Origin: Macrosoma leucophasiata
Taxonomy: Eukaryota > Arthropoda > Insecta > Lepidoptera > Hedylidae
DNA length: 64,000 nt
NCBI GenBank assembly: GCA_036365455.1
Contig: JAWQUS010000022.1
Coordinates: forward strand, 5,766,001 to 5,830,000
Direction: 5' to 3'
Shown: positions 10,764 through 23,200 of the stretch, in pieces
Position numbering within the stretch: the stretch's first letter is position 1
Layout: every line of letters begins with the position of its first letter
Position numbers and translations under genes: made by a program
The notes under the pieces: generated by a model
Seen by the model: only the letters and a program-made list of their open reading frames with translations
Databases searched by the model: none
What the model was told of the DNA's origin: nothing

Positions 10764-11330
10764 TAATTCAGTTTTTGAGGACGAACAAATGGGAGGTACA
10801 ATTTGGGAATAGGTACATACAGGGTTTACTCTGGGTGTGATTTAATATAATCAATAATTTAAGTAGCTAAGCAGAAGTGGTACAATCTGGCTGGAAGATA
10901 CTGATTAGCGTCATTTCTATGTACTTGTCTTATATGTAAATCAATGTATCATACTCCTATTTATTATTGTTAACTCTAATAGAAATTAGCAACCAAGATT
11001 TAAGAGAATATAAAATGATTACAAAATAAATTATTCGAAGGAATGCATTATTAACACGTGCATTTATTTTATTATTAAAAGTGACCAGAATACAGAAAAT
11101 AAGTGCTATTTAAAAATAAAACACCAAAAATATTCAGTACAAATACATACTCAAATTGACCCGAATAAATCTAAACAATCTCTTTTTAAACAGTATTTTT
11201 GAGCGTATTAAAACTACATCGTCATTTTGCAATTTTATCTCTTACGACCATTAAATTATCTTGAACCCTATTCGACTTGGAGACCGTTCATTAAATACGT
11301 TTCCAATCAGAGGAGTGGGGGTGCTGTCAA
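10764..11330. other. AT-rich stretch, no gene seen
   Basis: No coding signal or known repeat recognised. Confidence 0.45.
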
Positions 11331-11600
11331 GTTTTTTTTTATGTGATGAAAGTGGCAAACAAGCATGCAGTTCATATTGATGTTAAGTGATGACTGCAGC
11401 CTATAGACACTTACACAAAGACCAGATGTCTAAATGCAGATGCGTTACCACTTACAGGAAATTAGACTTGGGAAATTACAGGGCCGTACATTACCACCTG
11501 ACCGGGACACGATAGTGCTGAACGCTACCATTTAGCGACAAGTAATGCGGTGGTGCCTTTGCCCGCGAGCTCCGTCATAGCTCTACTACCACTGAAGTGT
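11331..11600 (-). mobile_element. family A, near-complete copy
   Basis: Poly-T at the left followed by the conserved GCAAACAAGCATGCAGTTCA, ending at the CTCTACTACCACT head on the right. Confidence 0.8.
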
Positions 11601-11865
11601 GAGGGTGCATGTTAATAATGTAGGAAAAAGCTTCACGAAAGGGCTGGTAAAAGCCTGAGGAAGGAGGTGGGAGGGGGGGGGGGAATTTGCGAGATTAGTG
11701 TGACACGTGCACGGCCTCTTGCCAACAATTCAAATCACGAATTTTGGTCCTTTGAGCTACACTGAATTAAGTCTTTTAACATTTTAATAATTGTATTTAC
11801 TTCCGACCCCGTTGAGGATGAAAAGTACGATGTACCAAGTCTTCAGTGACATATCAAAATGCTAA

Positions 11866-12255
11866 AGCTTGTCTAAGCTGCAATGACGCACCCCACTACT
11901 TAATTAGTTGCTTTCGATGTGTGAGTGCAAATATTAATAATGACACTTTATCTGTGTGGGAGCGTCGACTACTACGCGAACTATGATCTGAATTTCAACG
12001 TCTCGGTCGACTAGTCGCGTGATGAATCCGACAACGCTCTCCCTATGGAGCAGCACTGGCACATTGTATGAAATAAAACTTCCGCTCTCTCGCGCGTTCA
12101 GGCAATTTATGACAAGTTGGACAACAAATCCAAAAAGGCTCACCGGCAATTGATTGGCCTATTACAACAGCATTTGTATGTCTTACGTCCATATTTGAAA
12201 TTTGCTCGTGTGCGTTAATGCGATAGTGGGGCGCGTCATTTTAGCTTAGACGAGC
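11866..12255. mobile_element. TIR element, single copy in window
   Basis: About 390 bp with inverted ends AGCTTGTCTAAGCT / AGCTTAGACGAGCT followed by shared AATGACGC(A/G)CCCCACTA. The interior has no recognised transposase. Confidence 0.6.
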
Positions 12256-12351
12256 TCTACCATCGACGTGCATGTACTACAACACCCCTACCTTTCTCTC
12301 TCTCTATCTTGGCTAAGCCCATGGCTACTGGTAGGAATACCCTATGAATAA

Positions 12352-12612
12352 TCTATATATATAAAAATCAATTGCTGTTCGTTAGTCTCGCTAAAAATCG
12401 AGAACGGCTAAACCGATTTGGTTAATTTTGGTTTTGAATGATTTTTGGAAGTCCAGGAAAGGTTTAAAAGGTAAGAAAATATGAAGAAATTGAAGAGGAA
12501 ATAGTAAAAACCACAATTTCATTATCCCATACAAATAGTCCGTATCTATCAAAACCTTTGACACATTATTTCATTGTGAGGCAATACGAAGTTTGCCGGG
12601 TCAGCTTGTAAT
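12352..12612 (+). mobile_element. family M, copy 1 (Helitron-like, unproven)
   Basis: Begins ATTGCTGTTCGTTAGTCTCG and ends AAGTTTGCCGGGTCAGCTTG. No target duplication or terminal inverted repeat is visible, which fits a Helitron-type or LINE-tail origin without proving either. Confidence 0.55.
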
Positions 12613-13190
12613 GTTTAAAAATGTATCTCTCATACAATGATAGCTTCGATTTTGGTTCCATTTACGCAAACAAACTAACTGCAATCATAACAAACACTCA
12701 CACATTCAAAATAGATATTGCTTGCGTTCGATTGGTCATTACGCTGAGCGGCAAAGAAACATGCAATTTCTTGACGCGCTGCGGTGTGTCCTTTATATGC
12801 CCCGCCCGCGATGTGTCTATTTACGTGGAACCATTTTTTTGGCTTAGATACACTTCTTTACATTATTATTCGTAGACAATACCATTTTTTCCGACATTTT
12901 GATTCAGATGCTTCAAATCTACATCTACCATTAAAATTCAATATCGGCCTACAGCTTACGTATCGCAAAATTCTGCCTAATATATTTTTCTTGATTTATT
13001 CTTCAATGTAAGTAGCAGAATAGTTAAATTTGTAATTAATTAGAGCGTCAGACAGACAAGTTTGTTTGGAATACAAAATAAATTTGAGTTTATAATTTTT
13101 TATATAGCTTTGTGCATTTTTAAAAATAAGTACCTACTTATTTTATTATGTTTATTTATTCAATTCAATGAAAGCATACGTCGACAAAAC
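12613..13190. other. stretch without a recognised gene
   Basis: Open frames of 75-84 codons occur but have no start context, splice structure or family signature and are AT-driven. Confidence 0.4.
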
Positions 13191-13194
13191 TTGT

Positions 13195-13375
13195 ATCGAA
13201 CAAGAAATATCGACCTTAGGAAGGCGATTTCGGCTTATTTAGGACCAGTAGAGTGTTATCTCTTTCGCACCTTCCCCATTTTGATCAAGTTTTGATCAAT
13301 ACCGGACTATTAAGAGTTTACGTCGGCAGTGTGCAGCAGAGATAACGCTCTAAGAAGTCGAAACTAGCCGATTGT
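13195..13375. mobile_element. family D, partial copy
   Basis: Interior of family D (TTTTGATCAAGTTTTGATCA) with degenerate ends. Confidence 0.6.
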
Positions 13376-13555
13376 CTCTTTTGTAAGTTTTGTGGGTACT
13401 GTAAGTAGAATATGTACCTACTATATAAAACTAAAAAAATAAAAATGGATGCCCGAGTCAATTTATTATTATTTAAACTATCGATAAGTTTAAGGCCTCT
13501 ACACATCAAAGTCAACATGTCGCGCCGGGCTAGTGTTTGGCTTCAAATTATTGCA

Positions 13556-13605
13556 ACATGGTACGCCCGCGAGCTCCGTCACTGAAGCTCTACCACCAGT
13601 AGACC
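13556..13605 (-). mobile_element. family A, 5' fragment
   Basis: Only the head of A remains: CGCGAGCTCCGTCACTGAAG then CTCTACCACCAGTAG. Confidence 0.65.
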
Positions 13606-13654
13606 GAAATATCTATGGAAGTAATAGCTTGCTAGTATGCTACCCAGACCAAGA

Positions 13655-14456
13655 TTATCTATAAATAAAATTGGAGTGTCTGTTTGTAATATATAAATTA
13701 AAGCTTTTTACTAAAGCATATCTATGTTTACATATACCAAAACAACATTTTAAGCTATTGCATAGCTTCTATCGAGGGCCTTGAGCGCGGGGACCGAATC
13801 CAGAAATTCCCGTAACGAAAAAACCTCACGCCCCCCACTCCGACGGGCACGGAGGTGTGGCTTGAAGGCCGTGCATTGACTAACGTCGTTTCATTCCGGC
13901 AGTCTTCGATACGGTGTTTGTGTGCGTGCAACTAGACGTATTGTACGACTCTACGAAGCTCGCACGAATCGAGACGAGCTGCTCCGAAACCGGACGAATA
14001 CTTTAACTGTTTATATGTATTGTAAAATAATAAAAATATTTCAAACAATATTAACTTTTTTATTTAATAAAAGAAAAAAAAATGTTTCCTTATCGGTCAC
14101 CACGCTCAAAAAGTGTAACTTGAATTAATATAAAAAAAAGAAATACTGCATAAATAAAATAAATAAATAAATAATTAAATTATAATTGCATAAGTTGATA
14201 CAAAATGCTATGCAATAGCTTTACCGCGGCAGTCCCCGAGTGCCACACGTCGATTTTTTTTTTACAAATTTTGTCTGTCTGTTTGTCCCCGCTAATCTCG
14301 GGAACGGCTGGACCGATTTTGACTTTCACTGGCAGATAGCTGACGTGATAAGGAATAACTTACTTTTATACTAGCTGCGCCCACGACTTCGTCCGGGCAG
14401 ATACTGAACAATCATACATTTTCACGCGGACAAAGTCGCGGGCACAGCTAGTTTTT
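13655..14456. mobile_element. family L remnants with unclassified interior
   Basis: Carries the family L phrases GGAACGGCTGGACCGATTTT and, near 14380-14455, the inverted pair ACTAGCTGCGCCCACGACTT / AAGTCGCGGGCACAGCTAGT. The middle (13790-14240) has no recognised gene. Confidence 0.5.
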
Positions 14457-14847
14457 AAATAAGGCTCGGTCGGTGATCAATGTGTAGAGGCCCTTTACAA
14501 TCTAGCTTCAAACTTGACATGATTAAATATAGCACCACTATCTTATATATATGAGAAGACCCTTATCATTCATATTGAAATAAAATGTATACACTGGTTA
14601 CAGATATTTATAAAGGACATGTCTTATATACTACTCGAAAATTTAATCAGCAAATGGTCTCTCAATTTTATGTCGTGTTGTGTATTTAATAATATAATTA
14701 ATATATATTACATAGATATAATTTTCGAATTGATAAAAAATTTATGGAAATAAAACCAACACGCCATACAAAAGACATGTCCTTTTTAAAGTCGATTTTA
14801 TTCGATTTAGACAAACAATCGTCAAAATATTAATCCAGTACCTACCC

Positions 14848-15085
14848 TCCAAGCAATATTGCACATCGAGCCTACGAAAGAGACAACCGGCTAGTTTCGA
14901 CTTCGTAGAGCATTATTTCTGCTGCATACTGCCTACGTGAGCCATGATAGTCCGGTATTGGTCAAAACATGATCAAAATGGTCGACAAACGTCAAATAGG
15001 TAAGGTGAGAAAGAGATAACACTCTACAGACGCGAAATAAGCCGAAGTCTCCTTCCTTAGGGTCGATACAATATTTCTTGTTAAA
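14848..15085. mobile_element. family D, copy
   Basis: Same interior as D copy 1 (AATATTGCACATCGAGCCTA to the AAATAAGCCGAAGTC end). Confidence 0.75.
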
Positions 15086-15326
15086 TAAATGCGAAATACA
15101 TGAACATGATAATTTACTAAATTGACATATATCAAAGATAATAATAGAACACCATAATAATCCACCAAAACCTAGCGTTTGTCTATAAAAAAACAAGCCA
15201 CTAATTTACCAAATATTAGTTTCGATTCGTCAACGGCGCCACCTATAATAATTTCATACGTATTAAAACATTATCCCATACCATTATACCTACTAAAAAG
15301 TAGAAGAAAATACAATTTTTTATGTA

Positions 15327-15560
15327 TTGAAGGTGGCAAACAAGCATGCAGTGCACATCGATGTTAAGTGATGACTGCAGCCTATAGACACCCACACAAA
15401 GACCAAGGTCAAAATGCAGATGCGTTACCACTCCTGAGGAGTAAGGTGTTATGCCCGTGTGTCGGAAATTACAGGGTCGTATATTACCACTAACTGGAAC
15501 ATGATAGTGCTGAACACTACCATTTAGCGGCAAGAACATTAGGTGATGCGCCGGTGCCTA
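15327..15560 (-). mobile_element. family A copy
   Basis: Reverse-orientation A with the conserved GATGACTGCAGCCTATAGAC. Confidence 0.75.
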
Positions 15561-15596
15561 CGCACTGGACTTCTGGTTGTTTTGTAGATGTATATG

Positions 15597-15665
15597 GATG
15601 GACTGCAGTCATCACTTAACACTCATGTGAGATGCACGTTTGTTTGTACCTTCATAACACAAAAG
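15597..15665 (+). mobile_element. family A 3' fragment
   Basis: Only the last 70 bp: ACTGCAGTCATCACTTAACA to TACCTTCATAACAC. Confidence 0.6.
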
Positions 15666-16054
15666 TATTTTTTTCTGCACAATGATTTTTTCTCTTTTAC
15701 AGCAAAAATAAATTTTAGGTGGCTACTGTTAAGAATCAAAACGAGCAACCATTTAAAACTAAGCCTCTAAATATTTGGTTCCTATACACCCCATTGGGTC
15801 GAAATTTGAGCTTTCGTCCATACTGAAACCTATATCTACATATACCCTTTCCAGTTGATTCTTGACTAATACCTGTAAAGAGAAGGACAAAATAGTTAAT
15901 CCATGAACCCACTTTCCGTATATTTATATGTGTATCAAGTATTAGAGCCCACGCAGATAGAGAGCTGTCAGGAGATGCGAGTTCTAAGTTCTGCGTTCTT
16001 AAGAATGTACGAGTCTATACAACTACGCATATAGCGGGCAGTCAAACTGCAGCG
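15666..16054. other. AT-rich stretch, no gene seen
   Basis: No coding signal or known repeat recognised. Confidence 0.4.
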
Positions 16055-16150
16055 GTCAAAGCGGAACGTCGGGGTTTCGGCGGGAACCTTGAAAGAGGCG
16101 TGTGGTGCTCTTATTTTATTGCATTTTCTTAGTGTATTTTTGAGTTATCT
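16055..16150 (-). mobile_element. family O terminal fragment
   Basis: Contains the reverse complement of the family O 3' end (GGGAACCTTGAAAGAGGCGT). Confidence 0.55.
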
Positions 16151-16154
16151 ATAC

Positions 16155-16822
16155 AAAATAAATAAAATTGGAGTGTCTGTTTGTAATATTAAAATAATAG
16201 CTTTTTACTAAATGCATATGTATGTATACACGTTACATATGCCAAAACCATTTTTTTTACAATTTTTGTCTGTCTGTCTGTCTGTTTGGCGGGGCTAATC
16301 TTGGGAACGGCTGGACCGATTTTGACGGGACTGGCAGATAGCTGATGTGATAAGGAGTAACTAAGGCTACTTTTATCTCCATACATCCATACATACCTAC
16401 ATACAAATAAGTAGAATTGGAGTGTATCCGACTTCGACGGGACTTCCACGGGCAGGTAGCTGATGTAATAAGGAGTAACTTAGGCTACTTTTATCTCCAT
16501 ACATACATACACCTACATACAAATAAATAGAATTTGAGTGTGTCCGATTTTGACGAGACTTTCACTGGCAGATAGCTGATGTGATTATGAGTGACTTAGG
16601 CTACATTTATCTCCATACAACCATACATACATACATACCTACATACAAATAAATAGGTTTTGAGTGTCTCCGATTTTGACGGCACTTTCCCTGGCATATA
16701 GCTGATGTAATAAGGAGTAACTTAAGCTACTTTTATACTAACTGCGCCCGCGACTTCGTCCGGGTAGATACTGAACAATCATATTTTTTCTCACGTGGAC
16801 GAAGTCGCGGGCACAGCTAGTA
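16155..16822. mobile_element. family L with internal tandem array
   Basis: Starts AATAAAATTGGAGTGTCTG, contains GGAACGGCTGGACCGATTTT, and ends AAGTCGCGGGCACAGCTAGT. It encloses the tandem array described separately. Confidence 0.6.
16315..16740 (+). repeat. four tandem units of about 110-124 bp
   Basis: The phrase TAGCTGATGTGATAAGGAGT or a close variant recurs about every 110, 118 and 124 bp, each followed by an ATACATACATACC-type spacer. Confidence 0.75.
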
Positions 16823-16967
16823 TTAAATAAAGTTGGTGGCGTTTTGTTGGTTTGGTGGCATTGATATAGGCTTAGTACAGTGCCCGTGTTTAGTAAAAAG
16901 AATAACAGTGCGAAAACACGCCTTTTATTTATTTATTTATTTATTCTTTTATGTATTTTTTGACGAC

Positions 16968-17180
16968 CCGGTTAGACCAGCGGTGTGAGATGACCGTTTC
17001 ATTCGAAGGGTCGCGGGTTCGATCCCCGCATCGGGACTAATATTTGTATGACCTACAGATATTTGTTTCGGGTCTGGGTGTTTGTGTATGTGTTGTTTGT
17101 ATATAACGGCACCCACGACACAGGTTTATACCTACTGTGGGGCTGTGAGTGTAAGCGTATTATGTATGCACAGAAATTAT
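16968..17180 (+). mobile_element. family S tRNA-derived SINE, copy 1
   Basis: The head is tRNA-like: GACCCGGTTAGACCAGCGG near the A-box position and GGTTCGATCCC as B box. It is followed by a conserved body (GTTTCGGGTCTGGGTGTTTG). Copies at 19040, 32790, 42853 and 51398. Confidence 0.8.
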
Positions 17181-17514
17181 ACATAAGGCGGACTTAACGC
17201 CACTAGGCGTTTTCTACCAGTCAACCTTCGGGTAGTGAGGATATCGACGAAGTAGGTGCAGCAATGGTACAAAAGTGAAAATATGAGGGACAGCTAAAAA
17301 TATTATCATTAATCAAATAATATATTTATATACCTACATATAATAGTAAACATACACAAAATATAAGTATTTATATTTCAAATAGATATGTACCTATAAA
17401 TAATTACGTTTCTGAATTAAAATATATATACTAATACATACTAATATATAATATTACATACATGGATTAATATACAGTAAACCTATACAAAAAAAAATAT
17501 GTCTACATGTAGTA
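17181..17514. other. AT-rich filler, no gene seen
   Basis: Mostly TATA-rich simple sequence between the SINE body and the LINE fragment. Confidence 0.5.
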
Positions 17515-18266
17515 CCACAGTTCCAGGGCATTCCGCTCGCCGTTGATAAGAGTATCGGTATCCTGGGCGTTGACATATCGAACGAAGTGCAATTCGGGAG
17601 TCACATTGAGTGTAAGACCAAGTTGGCATCCAAAAAGTTGGGGGTGCTTAACAAAGCGAGGCAGTATTTCACATCGGGGCAGCTACTACAGCTTTATAAG
17701 GCCCAAGTGCGGCCCCATCTGGAATACTGCTCTCATTTGTGGGCGGGAGCCCCCAAATACCAGCTTGGTCCACTTGACTCCCTACAAAAACGCGCCGTTC
17801 GTATTGTTAACGATCCAGGACTTACCGACAGGCTCGAACATCTGAGCCTGCGCAGGGACATTGGGAGTCTGTGCGTGTTGTACCGTCTCTACAATGGTGA
17901 GTGCTCTGCGGAACTGTTTGACATGGTGCCACCGTCTCTTTTCCTACACCGTACTACCCGCCGAAGAGAGAAGTTCCACCCACACCGACTGGACACCTGG
18001 CAGTGCTCAACGGTGCGGTTTTCACGTTCGTTCCTGCCCAGAACGTGTAAATTGTGGAACGAACTTCCCTCTGAGGTGTTCCCTAGGTGCTACAATATGG
18101 GGTTCTTCAAAAATGGCGTCAAAAGAGTCCTTCAGGGCTGGCAGCGCGTTGGCAACTCCCCTGGTGTTGCAAATGTTCATAGGCGACGGTGACCACTTTC
18201 CATCAGGTGGCCCGTTTGCTTGTCTGTCAACCTTCAGACATAAAAAAAAAAAAAAAAAAAAAAAAA
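17515..18266 (+). pseudogene. non-LTR retrotransposon reverse transcriptase, C-terminal end
   Basis: An open frame from about 17521 to stop near 18192 (about 223 codons) encodes the tail of a CR1/Jockey-like reverse-transcriptase ORF. Recognisable pieces in order are GILGVDIS, KKLGVLNKARQYF, YKAQVRPHLEYCSHLWAGAP, LDSLQKRAVRIVND and LPRTCKLWNELPSEVF. It ends in a short 3' UTR and a pure A-run at about 18242-18266. The catalytic YxDD region is absent, so the copy is 5'-truncated, as is usual for LINEs. Confidence 0.85.
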
Positions 18267-18545
18267 CATATATATATCACAATAATAAATAATAGAATGT
18301 CAGACTTGCGACTTGCTTTTCAGTTTGCCTCCAAAATTTAATTTGAAATGTTCTGGTAAAGTAGCCATCGCTTTACTCGAATTACTGACTGAGACTCTGA
18401 CCGACTGACTTATAAGACTGACTCTTACTTTTACGCTGCTTGCGAATACGAAATATCATTTTACTTGACACTGGCAATATGCGTAATAACGATGCCATTA
18501 TATTAAAAAAAAAAAGCGGAACGTCACGTTCTAAGAGTTCTTTTC

Positions 18546-19039
18546 CCGCCAAGACAGAGACCGCTAGAACGCCACGATGCCTGAAGTTGGAAACACGGAA
18601 AAATTAATTGAATTGGTTATATGATTTAAGTGATATGGATTATAAAAATCGTAAAAAAATGAGTAAATCCTGTAAAATATTACTAAATTCCCCTTGTTCT
18701 TCTTGCGTTGTTGGGGAGATCGTGCCCAGCAGTGGGACGTTTCAAAGGTTGGCATTATTTTTTATTCTAACAATATCGGTTCTTTTTTAATGTAACAAAG
18801 TTGAAAAACTCCGCTAATAAACTCAGTGTGTAGCTCTTTTTGTCAAAAATCCTTAGATCTTATACAAATTGGAATAAAAGTAGAATACAGAGAATGTGAA
18901 CGTCTATGCATATATCAATACTTAAATTAAAACGTAAACACTTAACATGACGCATGTGGTAGCCATTGCTCTCCTCAACCATTTTAAAGGGAAGTGGACA
19001 ACCCGACACCCGACGCCGCCGAAGGCAAAGATATAAAAA
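18546..19039. other. unclassified, no host gene seen
   Basis: The segment near 18950-19010 resembles, in reverse, the start of the 5948-6518 insertion. Confidence 0.4.
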
Positions 19040-19213
19040 AAATACGCTTACACTCACAGCCCCTAAGTATTCACCTCTGACGTGGGTGCCGTTGTACACA
19101 ATCAACACATACACAAACACGCAGACCCGAATAATAATATATCTGTTGGCCATACAAACATTTGTCCCGGTGCTTGGATAATACGTCACACACCGCTGGA
19201 CTAAGTGGGTCGT
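19040..19213 (-). mobile_element. family S SINE, copy 2
   Basis: Reverse copy with body CACTCACAGCCCC and head TCACACACCGCTGGACTAAG. Confidence 0.75.
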
Positions 19214-19442
19214 CAATAAAGCGAGCATGAGCATGACTAGTATCTATTACCTGGTGTGGAGTTCCGATGGCTATGTCGTATTCTTTGCTTCTTTCGTTTC
19301 AGATTTTTCAGATAAATCCTGCAATTAAATAAAATACATTCGAATCAAAGGCCATCCCATCCATAAGGCGACAGATTTGTTAAAAACAACGTAACCCCAC
19401 GCCTGTAATCCTCAAAGGGGTAGACAAAAGTAAATGTATGCA

Positions 19443-19670
19443 TTTTTTTAATGTATTGGAAGTGTCAAATAAGCATGCAGTTCACATTGATGTTAAGTGA
19501 TGACTACAGCCTATAGACTCCCACACTAAGACCAAGGTCAAAATGCAGATGCGTTATCACTCCTGAGGCCTAAGGTGTTATGCCTCTGTGCTGGAAATTA
19601 CAGGGCCGTACATTACCACCTGACCGGAACACGATAATGCTGAACACTACCATTTAGCAGCAAATATAAT
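19443..19670 (-). mobile_element. family A copy
   Basis: Reverse A from poly-T to TACCATTTAGCAGCAA. A family F fragment (GTAACCCCACGCCTGTAATC) precedes it at 19385-19440. Confidence 0.75.
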
Positions 19671-20055
19671 GCAGTGTGAAGCGAAGAAAGAAGCGCGCAT
19701 GGTCCCGCGGCTGACGTAGATCGTAAGCGATCTACTCGGATAGGCAATACGGGCGCGGTCAGGTGTCTGATGGGTGACCGCTAGTGGCAAATTAAAATGC
19801 GCGTTTCCGTGCTTCGGAGGCCACGTTAAGCCGTCGGTCCCGGTTGCTATCGATAGATAGCAGTCGTTAAACTTTGTCGAAGACTTTATGGACAGTTTGA
19901 AAACATCCAACAGTTGTTTGGTCACTAACCCCGTATCTCCACCAATTCGCATTGGAGCAGCGTGGTGGAGTAAGCTCCAGGCCTCCCCCGAAAAAGGGGA
20001 GAGACTCGTGCCCAGAAGTGGGACGTATAATGGGTTGCCATTATTATTATTATCT
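19660..20055 (+). mobile_element. family C, near-complete copy
   Basis: Starts near GAAGCGCGCATGGTCCCGC and ends in a TTATTATT tail. Contains the family landmark GCTATCGATAGATAGCAGTC. Confidence 0.8.
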
Positions 20056-20075
20056 CACTCATTCATTCTTCTTAT

Positions 20076-20264
20076 TTAGTATTTTTTACATACATAAGTA
20101 GTTATAAAGAAAACTAATATATATAAAAAAATAATAAATAGTGCGCCGCCGGCAGCGGGAACAGGGTCCAAGCTGTCGGTGGTTAGGGTCACAGAGACAG
20201 GAACCTCCTCACTATACGTGCCGTGCCGAGAAGTGCCGCCTTCTGTATCAGACCCTTGATCCAA
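20076..20264 (-). CDS. RMDN-like exon 5 candidate, 3' limit uncertain
   Basis: The only in-frame acceptor is GGAAG|TTGG at 20264. The exon reads [10 protein letters not shown] to [10 protein letters not shown], then a hydrophobic run ([18 protein letters not shown]) and a stop at 20076-20078. The hydrophobic part coincides with AT-rich DNA and may be intron read-through; no good donor was seen before it. Confidence 0.4.
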   Translation of the reverse strand: MDQGSDTEGGTSRHGTYSEEVPVSVTLTTDSLDPVPAAGGALFIIFLYILVFFITTYVCKKY

Positions 20265-23200
20265 CTTCCTAACTTATTATTATTACATTGCAGTGGTGCC
20301 TACGCCCACGAGCTCCGTCACTAGAGCTCTACTACCAGTAGAATGGATGCTTATTAGCCTCCTTCTTTACGTAAAAAGGCTACTGAGGGTATATTTTATT
20401 TTTAAAGAAAAATGGAAAGAAAAATTTGACTTCAGACGAGACTCGAACTCGCGACCTACTGGGAATCTAGTCCAGCCGCTCTTCCAATTGAGCTACTGAA
20501 GCCCTGCCCGATTTGTCAAATCTTTTCTTCACATTTATTGCCTTGCTTTATGGTAGCAGCAGCGCCATCTATTACCAACTATGCTAGTTAGTTCTTTACG
20601 ATATTCAATAAACTGAAAAGTCTATTATATCGGTTGCCTAACTAGCATAGTTGGTAATAGATGGCGCTGCTGCTACCATAAAGCAAGGCAATAGATGTGA
20701 AGGAAAGATTTGACAAATCGGGCAGGGCTTCAGTAGCTCAATTGGAAGAGCGGCTGGACTAGATTCCCAGTAGGTCGCGAGTTCGAGCCTCGCCTGAAGT
20801 CAAATTTTTCTTTCCATTTTTCTTTAAAAATAAAATATATTTCACAAGCATGTGTTAATGCGAAATAATATAAAACAACTACTGAGGGTAGTTGTTAATT
20901 GTACATACATCATCCAGCGCTCCCGTGACGTGTCCGTTGCGTACGTCTTCGCGTAATGTGTCCTCCTCGTCTGTAGGCACGTCGTAGAACTCCTCGCTGT
21001 CCAGTTCACCGTCCGTTCCTGGAACAGAATATATTTATTTATTTATTTATTTCTTGTCGTACACCAAACAGAAACAATTTACATAAATAGACGACAGTAA
21101 AACAGGTACAGTAGGCGGCCTTATCGCTCAGCTAGCGATTTCTGCCAGGCAACCTTGCATAAAGGATCACAAATTTAGTAGAATATACCTATTTTGTACC
21201 AATTTTCTTTAGGGCTATCCCACACATATTATTTATTATTATATTATTATTTATAGCTTTATTTCCATACTATGAAATAATTGTATATAATAATTGTTTA
21301 GTTAATTGTTATTTTTGCTGCTCAATAGTATGTCCCTGAAGGGTAAAAGCCTCCTCCATCCTATTCCAACATCTCCTGCCTTGAGCGACATTCATCCAGT
21401 TAACCCCTGCTACTTTGACAATGTCATCGGCCCACATTTATTTATTTACTATTTATTTAAGCTTTTTATTCAGAGAAAACGTTACAATAAGGTATACATT
21501 GTTAAAAAATACTAGCTGTTGCCCGCGGCTTAGCTCGTGTTGAAATTTTTCCTGAATTTTCTTTGCTATAAGCCTCACGGAGCCCGAGACCTTTCCAACG
21601 AATGCAAAACCGTGCGTTCTGGAGTTATAGTGTCAGGAAGGAAAACCCGACTTATTTTTATTATAAAATATATCTTCCTCTGTGTGCCTTTGGGCAAAAG
21701 CCTCCCCCAGACGTCTCCACTTATCCTCAAAAAGTTGGTTAGATTTTTGAAAAGGTTCTGGGGGATTTGTTCTGATTTCCCATGGTGACCGGCCTGATTG
21801 GAAAATATATACATATTTTTTTAATTTAATATTATTTTTTAATTTTAATGGAGGTAAAATTTTTCTACTTCAGCTATACATACCACAACCACACCATGTG
21901 ATCGGGCCAGGGGCAGCTTAACTTATAGCAGATAATATGTAATACTATGTATAGAATGGACACTTCGACATCCCGCCCGATTTACCAGCCTCACCCAACC
22001 ACCTCCCCTCTTATGGGCGACGGTTGGTATATAACACGTTAGTGCTGAACACTACCATTTAGCGGCAAGTACATTAGGTAATGCGGTGGTGCCTGCGCCC
22101 GCCAGCTCCGTCATTGGAGCTCTACCACCAGTAAAAATCTTGTTGGTTACTGTATAATATAGGTGTTTACCTAAAACCGACTGATAGTCTGTGAAATACT
22201 CGGAATCCGACGCGTAGCTCTGTTCGGGCGCGTCCGTGGCGTCGGGCGCTGGCGGCGCGTCTCCCGTCACCGCCGGCCGCACCTCGCGACGCACCCGTTT
22301 CTGCTTGGCGCGGCGCGAATGTCTGCAAGGTCAATCAAATACAGTACTCAATTAATATTGCACATCGAGCCTGCGAAAGAGACGGTCGGCTCGTTTCGAC
22401 TTCGTAGAGCGTTATCTCTGCTGCACACTGCCTACGTAAGCACTGACAGTCCGGATTGGTCAAAACTTGATCAAAATGGTCGACAAACGTCAAATACAAA
22501 TCCGAAATAAGCCGAAGTCGCCTTCTCGCCTTCGGCTCGAGGTGCAATATTTATTGTTGAGCACTGTAAAATAAGTATTAATTAAACAAAGGACAAGTTC
22601 CATGTTCCCGCACCTTGTTCACTATTATCAAAGATAGAGAAGAATACGTAGAATCATGGAAAAATACTCAAGAAATAATTTGAATCAATGTTTTGTTGTT
22701 TTTATATTATTTCGCATTAACACATGCTTGTGAAATATATTTTATTTTTAAAGAAAAATGGAAAGAAAAAATTGACTTCAGGCGAGACTCGAACTCGCGA
22801 CCTACTGGGAATCTAGTCCAGCCGCTCTTCCAATTGAGCTACTGAAGCCCTGCCCGATTTGTCAAATCTTTCCTTCACATCTATTGCATTGCTTTTATGG
22901 TAGCAGCAGCGCCATCTATTACCAACTATGCTAGTTAGGCAACCGATGTAATAGACTTTTCAGTTTATTGAATATCGTAAAGAAGTCGCTTTTACCCTTA
23001 ATAATTGTTTTTATATTATTTCGCATTAACACATGCTTGTGAAATATATTTTATTTATAAAGAAAAATGGAAAGAAAAAATTGACTTCAGGCGAGACTAA
23101 CCGATATAATAGACTTTGTTGTCCGAAATATTTGTTTCATGTAATTTTTGTATGACAACAATATGTTACAATATAGCTACTATGACGTTCTTGTTTTTTA

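Larger units (their letters stand above)
16832..18545 (-). mobile_element. family O copy interrupted by SINE and LINE
   Basis: 16832-16925 and about 18315-18545 together match 44635-44885 (reverse of 36015-36415). The roughly 1.4 kb between them is a family S SINE, AT-rich filler and a LINE 3' end. Confidence 0.6.
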
